Shown: piece by piece, positions 5,765 to 11,911 of the stretch | Numbering within the stretch: position 1 is the stretch's first letter | Layout of the letters: each line of letters starts with the position of its first letter | Origin: Bacteroidota bacterium | Lineage (GTDB): Bacteria; Bacteroidota; Bacteroidia; Chitinophagales; LD1 | Assembly (NCBI GenBank): GCA_028288545.1 | Contig: JAQBNQ010000216.1 | Span: 1 to 11,911, forward strand | Length of the DNA: 11,911 nt | Reading direction: 5' to 3' | Translations under genes and position numbers: made by a program | The notes under the pieces: model-generated | What the model was told of the DNA's origin: nothing | What the model saw: only the letters and a program-made list of their open reading frames with translations | Database searches by the model: none

Positions 5765-8700
5765 CTAGCTTTTAATTAATTTAAATTGCCAAATTTGCTC
5801 CCCGATTAATATTTCTATAATATACAAATCAGGACTAAGATGGGATAAATTTATCGATTCATTTAGAAGGGGACCTTGTAATCCGTAATCTGCCGTAGCC
5901 ACGCTTTGCCCCAAAACATTATATACATTGACTTTTATTCTGGTTATTTGAGCAACCTGGGCATGGATTGTTATGCTTTCATTAAATGGATTTGGATTAA
6001 CAGACAAGTTAAATGGATTTGAACTGATATTATTAACACTATTTACCGTCGGACAACCGATAGGAAAAGCCCACACATTAGTAGTATAACAGCTACTTAA
6101 TTGATTGGGCCCTACGTCAGTTAAAATATATATCCCACCACTTTGATCCTCAAAAGAAATAGGTAGTGCTGGATCACCTATTGAATAAGTTTGCCAATAC
6201 ATTAAATCGCCAAAGTTTAAGTTCTCCTGTAAGCAGCTTGCGTGGCCAAATTCATGACGCACAACCCCTAATAGAGTATAATGACCTGCATTTGGGGTTG
6301 TGTGATTTACCTCATCAAACGCGATCCCGTTGCTAATTATTATGTCAATATCTTTAAGGGATATGCTACTGGGTGAGTGTGCTGTACATAAAACACCCGC
6401 AGCATATGCACGAGTTTCGGCCGCGTTACCATTGGCAGTAGTTCCATAGAATATGGAGTTCTTTCCATCAGTAGGGCTTGCTACTGGCGTATTTATGCCG
6501 GAACCCATAGTAAAGTTTACTCCAGTTTGACATATCCAATCATTCATTGCTTGTGTTATTGAAGCTATGGCATCAGCACTCATCGCATTGTCAAAATTAA
6601 ATGTATATCCACCATTTGCATCGGTGCTAATCAGTCCAACATAAATTGCTGAATTATTAGTTGAATTCCTTATATTAGTTGCTGCATAAGGAATGTGGAG
6701 AGAGGCCCCACTCAAACTCGAGGTGGAACCACCAGCGGTTTTGACTACTATTTGGCCAGACCCTGCACACCCACCATCAGCATCCCTAGAGGGAACCCAC
6801 GCTTTTATTTGACTATCATCCCAGCTTTGAATATCTAAGTTTTCTGTATGTGCCATTGATAATCCTCCATCATTCGCATTGGGAAACAATACTTTTCCGG
6901 GAGTACAGCCAAAACCGGTACCGGTGATAGTCAATATGCTGAATGTTCCAGCAGTTATGGTCAAGGGGTCCAAATTATCTATGACAGGTGACCCCCCACT
7001 AACTGGACAAATATTGCCGCCCCCATTATCGTATCCGCCGGTTGGCAATAAACTTCCCGGGTTATATGAGGCCGTTGCATCTAAGTAATGATACCAGTTT
7101 GCCTGGTCAGAATCTAAATCGTTAAGTGCAAAAACAGCATACTCTCCTGAAACAGAAGTAATATTAATGTAGGCACCGGAAGAAGGAGTGCAGCACCTCA
7201 GTACTGTCAGTGAGCACGAAGCTATAGTGGTATATGCACTAATAACAGACGTGGGATTAGTTCCCCCATAAGGATATTGTGTTATATAAGAACCATTAGG
7301 ACTAACCTCAATGGTAATAGTACCCGAAGATGAACTCGGTGCAAGATCAAAATATGATGAGTTCACAGAGGATGACGCTGATTGCGTACAATTGACACTA
7401 GCCGATGACCCAAAGTTATCGGTATTATATGCGATAGTTATGTCAGCTCCATAGAACGGATCACCGGAATTGGATTGAACCTGAACATCAAAAGTCAAGT
7501 ACCCTGGCGATCCAGTAAAGTCCATATTCACCAGCCGCCCATTAATATCGGCGGATCTGAGCGTCTTTACAGGCCCCCCTGCGTAAACATAATTGTATTC
7601 CATATGGCTTAAGCTGCTAGTATCGTATAGAACTGACTTGTTTTCCATATAATACTGATCAAAACATATTCCAGGATTTCCTCTTCCTTTCAGTTTCATT
7701 TTAATGTGACAAAGTTGTTTCGCAGTATCCGCTCCAATAACATATAACATAGTGCTGTCAGCCGCCACAATACTTAGTTTAACCTCCTTGCCGTCGATAG
7801 GTACTATATCAGATTTGCGCAAACTATCGGCAAGGGTAAAAACATAATTTGTGTTGGCTGTAATTAATCCCCTGGTAACAATAATGTTGCTATAATCTAC
7901 TATACTATCACCAAACAAGGGTTTTCTATATGTAAAATAAATATCCGCTGACGAAAAATGTACATCCGCCATGCTTTCAATGGCGTAAATGTCAAATTCA
8001 ACAAAGGAGTCCGAACCTACGGTTGTTATTTGCGGGTTCTTAAAAGTGTAAGTAATTGTTGGGCACGGAGGGGTTGGACTAGCAAGAATATTACACGGTG
8101 CAGGGTCCCACTGCGCATATTTAAACTCCACCGCAACAGTATCTGTTCCTATACTTGTACCAGCCACAATTACACTGCCATCATCTTGTACCGCAAGCGC
8201 AGTCGGTTCATCGTCTGTATTTGTGCCCCTGTTATAGGTCTTGGACCATCTAAAGTTTCCATACTGATCATAAGAGGCCGTTATAATATCAAAATCATTT
8301 CCGTTATAAATACGGCCGGTTAAGTAACTGTTCGCATTCCCATCGCAATTAATAGTTACCCCGCTGGCCTCTTTCGTCGTGTCCTGCGCACTGATTTTTC
8401 TTGCCCATGCAAGGCTGCCATTACCAGAGTTGAAACTCAATAAAACAATATCCTTACCAGTGGTTTTTGTTACGGTACCACAAACCAATATATGCCCGTT
8501 AAAATCAATTGTCATGCTGCTGGCCTGTACCGAGGGCAGGGAGTCTCCCCATGTACTTACCCAGCTTTGGTGAAAAACCGAATCATAATCAATAACCTTA
8601 ATATCCGTCTTGTTACCGCTAACTACCGAAGTCCCTGCAACGGTTATCCCTGCCTGCCCATTGCCCATTACACCCACCGGTTTGCTGAAATTGCCACTCC

Positions 8701-9439
8701 CGTTACTGCTGCTGGAAACATTCAAAAAGCCGCCGTTTACATCAAAATAAACAGTAACAAAATCCCATGATCCAAAACCAGTTCCGCTAAATCCGGTAAC
8801 GGTCACCCCTTTGCCGGGATCAAGGGACATATCCACTCCGCTGGTAAACATCCCCACCGAGTCATAATGCGCCACCCACTTTTGGTGGCCATTACTGTCT
8901 AACTTCAAAACGGTCATTTCGCTTGCCAAAGGCCCGTTTTGTTCCGTACCAGCTATGTAAACGTTGCCGCTATCGTCTGCTAAAACAGTTGCCGGTGCAT
9001 CATATCCATTGTAAAATCCATGATACGCAGATGACCAAATGGTGTCTCCTGTGGTGTTATTCACCTTTACCGTGTTGTACACCGCCGTGCCGGCTGTTGA
9101 GTCCCAGGTAAAGCCGGTTATGTACAAATAGCTGCCTTTTACTTTTAAGCTGGTAGCGTAATCGCGGCCATTATTGCCACTATTAAACTGGTTTTGGTAA
9201 ATCAGGTTTCCGCTGCCATCTATCTTGGCATAAACGTAGTTTTGCTGTTGACCCGTTACATATTGGTTTTCTACTATAATAAAATTGCTCCCGTCATTGA
9301 TCCCATTTACAAATTGGTACAAAAATGTCGGAAAACCAATAGTGTCTGTCCATATCCTGTCCGTAAGCGTTTGAGAAAATAAACTTCCGCATAAGTGCAT
9401 GAAAATGAAAACAGGGAGTAGCTTGTACCAACTTTTCAT
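5765..9439 (-). CDS. T9SS cargo protein with beta-propeller-like repeats, IPT/TIG and matrixin-like metalloprotease domains
   Basis: This 1224-residue secreted protein has a signal peptide (about 1-23). Residues about 50-450 hold some seven repeats of the SBBP/beta-propeller kind (D-x-x-GNVYIAG, then K-x-D-x-x-G-x-x-x-W). About 455-620 and 640-800 are two cohesin-like beta-sandwiches, both with F-D-hydrophobic strands and Y-x-x-x-x-FG. About 816-906 is an IPT/TIG domain (ITITGTGFG type, here LTITGTGFGC). About 945-1115 is a metzincin domain with H1062-E1063-F-G-H1066 and Met-turn LMY (M1080). About 1146-1224 is a type A sorting domain (VNPNPF, VYNVLGQ, LSPDLYIIEI, KLIKS), so it is exported by the Por/T9SS machinery and attached to or released from the surface. 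The position of the third zinc ligand is E1072 rather than His, so proteolysis is not assured. First gene of its operon; no clear promoter seen upstream. Confidence 0.92.
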   Translation of the reverse strand: MKSWYKLLPVFIFMHLCGSLFSQTLTDRIWTDTIGFPTFLYQFVNGINDGSNFIIVENQYVTGQQQNYVYAKIDGSGNLIYQNQFNSGNNGRDYATSLKVKGSYLYITGFTWDSTAGTAVYNTVKVNNTTGDTIWSSAYHGFYNGYDAPATVLADDSGNVYIAGTEQNGPLASEMTVLKLDSNGHQKWVAHYDSVGMFTSGVDMSLDPGKGVTVTGFSGTGFGSWDFVTVYFDVNGGFLNVSSSSNGSGNFSKPVGVMGNGQAGITVAGTSVVSGNKTDIKVIDYDSVFHQSWVSTWGDSLPSVQASSMTIDFNGHILVCGTVTKTTGKDIVLLSFNSGNGSLAWARKISAQDTTKEASGVTINCDGNANSYLTGRIYNGNDFDIITASYDQYGNFRWSKTYNRGTNTDDEPTALAVQDDGSVIVAGTSIGTDTVAVEFKYAQWDPAPCNILASPTPPCPTITYTFKNPQITTVGSDSFVEFDIYAIESMADVHFSSADIYFTYRKPLFGDSIVDYSNIIVTRGLITANTNYVFTLADSLRKSDIVPIDGKEVKLSIVAADSTMLYVIGADTAKQLCHIKMKLKGRGNPGICFDQYYMENKSVLYDTSSLSHMEYNYVYAGGPVKTLRSADINGRLVNMDFTGSPGYLTFDVQVQSNSGDPFYGADITIAYNTDNFGSSASVNCTQSASSSVNSSYFDLAPSSSSGTITIEVSPNGSYITQYPYGGTNPTSVISAYTTIASCSLTVLRCCTPSSGAYINITSVSGEYAVFALNDLDSDQANWYHYLDATASYNPGSLLPTGGYDNGGGNICPVSGGSPVIDNLDPLTITAGTFSILTITGTGFGCTPGKVLFPNANDGGLSMAHTENLDIQSWDDSQIKAWVPSRDADGGCAGSGQIVVKTAGGSTSSLSGASLHIPYAATNIRNSTNNSAIYVGLISTDANGGYTFNFDNAMSADAIASITQAMNDWICQTGVNFTMGSGINTPVASPTDGKNSIFYGTTANGNAAETRAYAAGVLCTAHSPSSISLKDIDIIISNGIAFDEVNHTTPNAGHYTLLGVVRHEFGHASCLQENLNFGDLMYWQTYSIGDPALPISFEDQSGGIYILTDVGPNQLSSCYTTNVWAFPIGCPTVNSVNNISSNPFNLSVNPNPFNESITIHAQVAQITRIKVNVYNVLGQSVATADYGLQGPLLNESINLSHLSPDLYIIEILIGEQIWQFKLIKS

Positions 9440-9580
9440 ATCCGGAGGGTTTTCTGATTAAGACACAATAAAGGAACAACTAAGAATCGACATTGTCAAT
9501 CCCCGAAAAGGTGACGTATTGTTAAATTTTTGATGGCCTTTTTATTCCAAATCTCATCCAAATTGCCGAAACAACCACGG

Positions 9581-9661
9581 CACGGAGTTACAGAGTTAAC
9601 AGCCGAGAATACATTTAACTCTGTATTATTCTCTGTGCCCTCTGTGCCTCCGTGTTATTTT
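9581..9661. repeat. Inverted-repeat hairpin element containing the right cassette repeat
   Basis: TACAGAGTTAA (9589-9599) pairs perfectly with TTAACTCTGTA (9615-9625) around a 15-nt loop, and CACGGAG (9581-9587) pairs with CTCCGTG (9648-9654), enclosing an internal bulge. The whole looks like one transposable or REP-like unit built from CACGGAG/CACAGAG steps, a kind of repeat I recall as common in Bacteroidota. It lies between the divergent cassette and aminotransferase genes and could also act as a transcript hairpin. Confidence 0.65.
9612..9661. repeat. Right direct repeat flanking the three-gene cassette
   Basis: This is the partner of 4328-4368 in the same orientation: 26 identical bases (9612-9637), a 9-bp extra step CCCTCTGTG (9638-9646), and 15 identical bases (9647-9661). 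The extra step nearly duplicates the adjacent TCTCTGTG, so it may be a slippage difference. Confidence 0.85.
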
Positions 9662-9704
9662 CTCCCTTTGCTTTAGGCCAACCTTTCCAACCCGAATTAT
9701 TACC

Positions 9705-9712
9705 TATTTTTG
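9705..9712 (+). promoter_or_regulatory. -7 promoter box candidate for the aminotransferase-exporter operon
   Basis: TATTTTTG matches TAnnTTTG exactly and lies 22 bp before ATG 9735, so a transcript would have a leader of about 15-20 nt. No good -33 box is present; TTTC at 9684-9687 is 17 bp upstream, slightly too close. The rest of 9440-9704, apart from the hairpin repeat, shows nothing else recognisable. Confidence 0.42.
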
Positions 9713-9734
9713 ATTCGAAAGAATAAATTGCGGT

Positions 9735-10826
9735 ATGATCAATGTTACAAAGTCGTTTTTGCCACCTTTTGAAACTTATACTAAGTACCTGGAAGGGATA
9801 TGGAGCAGGGCCCACCTTACCAACAACGGCCCTTTGCTGCTTGAGTTGGAAGAAAAGCTGAAAGACTATTTCGGGTCTGAATATTTCATTTTTCTCAATA
9901 ACGGCACATCAGCCTTGCAATTGGCTATTAAAGGACTTGGTTTAACAGGCGAGATCATTACCACGCCGTTTTCTTATGTGGCTACTACTTCGTCCATTGT
10001 TTGGGAAAACTGTCAGCCAGCATTTGCCGATATAGACCCCAACACTTTAAATATAGACCCCACAAAAATTGAGGCGCTGGTAAATCCGAAAACAACTGCA
10101 ATTCTGGCAACGCACGTATATGGAATTCCATGCGATGTAGAGGCCATTGATAAGATCGCCAAAAAGCACAAGTTGAAAGTTATTTACGATGCCGCTCATG
10201 CCTTTGGCGTGGTTTACAAGGATAAAATGCTGGTAAATTATGGCGATGCCTCCACTTTAAGCTTCCACGCTACCAAGCTTTTTCACACTACCGAAGGCGG
10301 AGGCTTGGTTACTAATGATGAAGCCGTTGCACACAAGTTTAGCTATATGCGCAACTTCGGGCATAAGGGGCAGGAAGATTTTTGGGGAGTTGGCATCAAC
10401 GCTAAAAACTCCGAGTTTCATGCAGCGATGGGATTGAGTGTATTCCCGTATATCGACGAGCTCATCAAAAAAAGAAGGGAACTAACAGAACTATACGACG
10501 ATCTGTTACTAAGCGGCAATTCAGGCATTGTGCGGCCTTCAATTCCTAAGGGCACTGAATATAACTACGCTTATTACCCGATAGTGCTTGAAAGCGAAAA
10601 GCTTTTGTTAAGTGTTCGCGATTCGCTGTTAGCGGAGTTTATTCAGCCCCGCAGGTATTTTTACCCAAGCCTGTCCTCGCTCAATTATGTAAACAAATAC
10701 GAGGTACCGGTTTGTGAGGATATTTCAAAACGAGCGCTATGCTTACCCTTGTATTACGAACTGGAACCGGACCAGGTTAAACGCATTTGCCAGATCATCC
10801 GGCAAGTGTTGCGTTTTAAATCATAG
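9735..10826 (+). CDS. DegT/DnrJ/EryC1/StrS-family nucleotide-sugar aminotransferase
   Basis: The 363-residue protein is a full-length PLP enzyme of this family. The Schiff-base lysine is K181 in SFHATKLFHTTEGG. D152 in DAAHAFG contacts the pyridine nitrogen, NNGTSALQLA (55-64) holds the phosphate, and GINAKNSEFHAAMGL (220-234) is the usual sugar-binding/dimer segment. The form SFHATK with GINAKNSEF resembles VioA/FdtB-type enzymes that aminate dTDP-4-keto or 3-keto 6-deoxysugars using glutamate; the exact position and sugar are not determined. No 4,6-dehydratase is in the window, so the keto-sugar must be made elsewhere. The ATG at 9735 has no strong Shine-Dalgarno. The exporter permease begins 37 bp downstream in the same direction. 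Confidence 0.93.
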   Translation: MINVTKSFLPPFETYTKYLEGIWSRAHLTNNGPLLLELEEKLKDYFGSEYFIFLNNGTSALQLAIKGLGLTGEIITTPFSYVATTSSIVWENCQPAFADIDPNTLNIDPTKIEALVNPKTTAILATHVYGIPCDVEAIDKIAKKHKLKVIYDAAHAFGVVYKDKMLVNYGDASTLSFHATKLFHTTEGGGLVTNDEAVAHKFSYMRNFGHKGQEDFWGVGINAKNSEFHAAMGLSVFPYIDELIKKRRELTELYDDLLLSGNSGIVRPSIPKGTEYNYAYYPIVLESEKLLLSVRDSLLAEFIQPRRYFYPSLSSLNYVNKYEVPVCEDISKRALCLPLYYELEPDQVKRICQIIRQVLRFKS

Positions 10827-10836
10827 AGGAAAAAAG

Positions 10837-10844
10837 TACCTTCG
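10837..10844 (+). promoter_or_regulatory. Weak internal promoter candidate before the exporter permease
   Basis: TACCTTCG differs from TAnnTTTG at one base and lies 19 bp before the permease ATG, in the 37-bp gap after the aminotransferase. The nearest TTG (10809-10811) is 25 bp upstream, longer than the usual 19-21. The gene may simply be read through from the aminotransferase. Confidence 0.28.
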
Positions 10845-10863
10845 CGCTCACCAAAATTAAAAA

Positions 10864-11706
10864 ATGTCAGCATCGCCTAATGAAAAGTGGACACAAGTGC
10901 TTGAGCCTAAGGCCAGCATGTTTCGCTTAAACCTGGGCGAACTGTGGCGCTATAAGGATCTTATCCTGCTTTTTGTTAAGCGCGATTTTACCGCTGTTTA
11001 CAAGCAAACCATTTTGGGGCCTTTGTGGCACATTATTCAACCTCTTTTTACAACGGCAGTTTATGTGGCTTTTGGTGGCGCTATAAACATTCAAACCGAT
11101 GATATACCGCGTGTGGTTTTTTGCTTAAGCGGAGTAATACTCTGGAATTATTTTTCCTCCTGCCTCACTAAAACCTCCAGCACCTTTGTGGGCAACGTTA
11201 CCATTTTTGGCAAGGTTTATTTCCCGCGATTGGTAATGCCGGTTTCAATTGTGCTTTCTAATTTAGTAAGCCTGGGCATTCAGCTTTTATTGCTGGTTCC
11301 GGTTTTAATTTTATACCGCCACTCCGTACATATCAGCGTCTACCTTTTAGCGCTGCCTCTAATAATCCTTGTATTGGCCACGCTTGGCCTGGGTGTAGGC
11401 TTAATGGTTTCCTCCTTAACTATTAAGTACCGCGACCTTACTTATTTTGTTGCTTTTGCAGTTCAATTGGCGGTTTTTGCAACACCAATCATGTATCCAT
11501 TCTCTTATTTTAAAGGCAAGGCTTTAGCAGTTGCGTCTTTAAATCCTGTCTCGCCGGTTATTGAGTTTTTCAGGTTTTCGCTTTTCGGCCAGGGCACTTT
11601 TACCACCGGAACTTTATTATACAGTGTTATTTTTTCAATCATCGCACTCTTTGCCGGCATTTTAATGTTTAACCGGGTTGAAGGAGATTTTATGGATACC
11701 GTTTAA
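10864..11706 (+). CDS. wzm: Polysaccharide ABC exporter permease, ABC-2 type, Wzm-like
   Basis: The 280-residue integral membrane protein has the ABC-2 exporter layout. An amphipathic start leads to RYKDLILLFVKRDF and YKQTILGPLWHIIQP (about 46-60), the conserved R-D-x-x-x-x-Y-x-Q-T-x-LGPLW signature. About six membrane segments follow (near 60-80, 85-105, 120-145, 150-175, 180-215 and 250-270), with the C-terminal marks NPVSPVIEFFR and FNRVEGDFMDTV. Paired with the ATPase 12 nt downstream, it would flip a finished undecaprenyl-linked glycan across the inner membrane. TagG-like permeases look alike, but a Gram-negative context favours Wzm. Length is normal and nothing appears missing. Confidence 0.94.
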   Translation: MSASPNEKWTQVLEPKASMFRLNLGELWRYKDLILLFVKRDFTAVYKQTILGPLWHIIQPLFTTAVYVAFGGAINIQTDDIPRVVFCLSGVILWNYFSSCLTKTSSTFVGNVTIFGKVYFPRLVMPVSIVLSNLVSLGIQLLLLVPVLILYRHSVHISVYLLALPLIILVLATLGLGVGLMVSSLTIKYRDLTYFVAFAVQLAVFATPIMYPFSYFKGKALAVASLNPVSPVIEFFRFSLFGQGTFTTGTLLYSVIFSIIALFAGILMFNRVEGDFMDTV

Positions 11707-11718
11707 TACCGCAATACT

Positions 11719-11911
11719 TTGAGTACAGTTATAAGCGTTGAGCATGTTTCTAAGATCTACCGCCTGGGGCAGATCAGTTCAGGTACTTTAAGCGAAGACC
11801 TTAAGCGCTCTATTGCCCGAATAAGAGGTAAAGAAGACCCACTTAGAAAGGTAACCGATAACTATGACGAGTCGGCCATTCACGTTGCATTGCGCGATGT
11901 AAGTTTTGATG
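11719..11911 (+). CDS. wzt: Polysaccharide ABC exporter ATPase, Wzt-like, N-terminal part, cut by window edge
   Basis: Sixty-four codons are present before the window ends. The sequence starts STVISVEHVSKIYRLGQISS and continues through TLSEDLKRSIARIRGKEDP to IHVALRDVSFD. This is the usual start of Wzt/TagH-type ATPases: strand 1, Y-R-L-G-Q, a basic helical insertion with RGKEDP, then ALRDVSF just before the expected Walker A, which lies beyond the edge. TTG 11719 is the only usable start: it is 12 nt after the permease stop, in frame with that stop, and no ATG or GTG lies near. The two genes form one operon. Whether a C-terminal glycan-binding domain exists cannot be seen. Confidence 0.9.
   Translation, partial: MSTVISVEHVSKIYRLGQISSGTLSEDLKRSIARIRGKEDPLRKVTDNYDESAIHVALRDVSFD

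Noticed and set aside
4328..9661. A composite transposon or integrative element carrying the cassette
   Set aside because: There is no transposase, integrase or terminal inverted pair at both ends; only the right copy has an inverted partner arm.
9615..9815. A minus-strand frame running through the right repeat and the aminotransferase start
   Set aside because: Half of it is repeat sequence and the rest is the reverse of a conserved enzyme gene.
1..11911. CRISPR array, tRNA, rRNA or toxin-antitoxin pair
   Set aside because: I saw no regularly spaced repeats, cloverleaf-like sequence, rRNA segment or paired small genes with recognisable motifs.

Overview
The window looks like chromosomal DNA of a member of the Bacteroidota. 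The evidence is a type IX secretion (T9SS) sorting domain, promoter candidates of the TAnnTTTG type, few Shine-Dalgarno sites, and several interspersed repeats that I recall as common in this phylum. I cannot name a genus with confidence. Most of the window is part of a surface-polysaccharide (O-antigen, capsule or exopolysaccharide) locus. A three-gene secreted/outer-membrane cassette sits inside it.

Left part (1-3933): the start of a glutamine-dependent asparagine synthetase (minus strand, cut by the window edge) is divergent from a 460-residue polytopic membrane protein that I read as a Wzy/EpsG-like polymerase candidate. That gene meets, tail to tail with 3 bp between stops, a two-gene minus-strand operon: an NAD-dependent sugar epimerase followed by a GT-B glycosyltransferase. 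The glycosyltransferase carries an in-frame interspersed repeat encoding about 11 residues.

Middle (3934-9734): a 408-bp gene-free, repeat-rich stretch is followed by a minus-strand operon transcribed 9439 to 4342. Its first gene encodes a 1224-residue T9SS cargo protein: beta-propeller-like repeats, two cohesin-like sandwiches, an IPT/TIG domain, a matrixin-like metalloprotease domain with an altered third zinc-ligand position, and a sorting domain. Then come a 198-residue exported protein and a 253-residue outer-membrane beta-barrel protein. The cassette is bracketed by direct copies of one repeat (4328-4368 and 9612-9661), and the left copy supplies the barrel protein's last codons and stop.

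Right part (9735-11911): a plus-strand run encodes a DegT/DnrJ-type sugar aminotransferase, then the permease (Wzm-like) and the first 64 codons of the ATPase (Wzt-like) of a polysaccharide ABC exporter. Together the flanking genes could make an amino/deoxy sugar (epimerase, aminotransferase), assemble it (glycosyltransferase), possibly amidate it (asparagine synthetase family), and polymerise or export it. In Porphyromonas gingivalis, T9SS cargo is anchored to an anionic LPS, so a T9SS cargo gene inside an export locus is suggestive, though chance or repeat-mediated insertion explains it equally well. I see no tRNA, rRNA, CRISPR array, transposase or origin.
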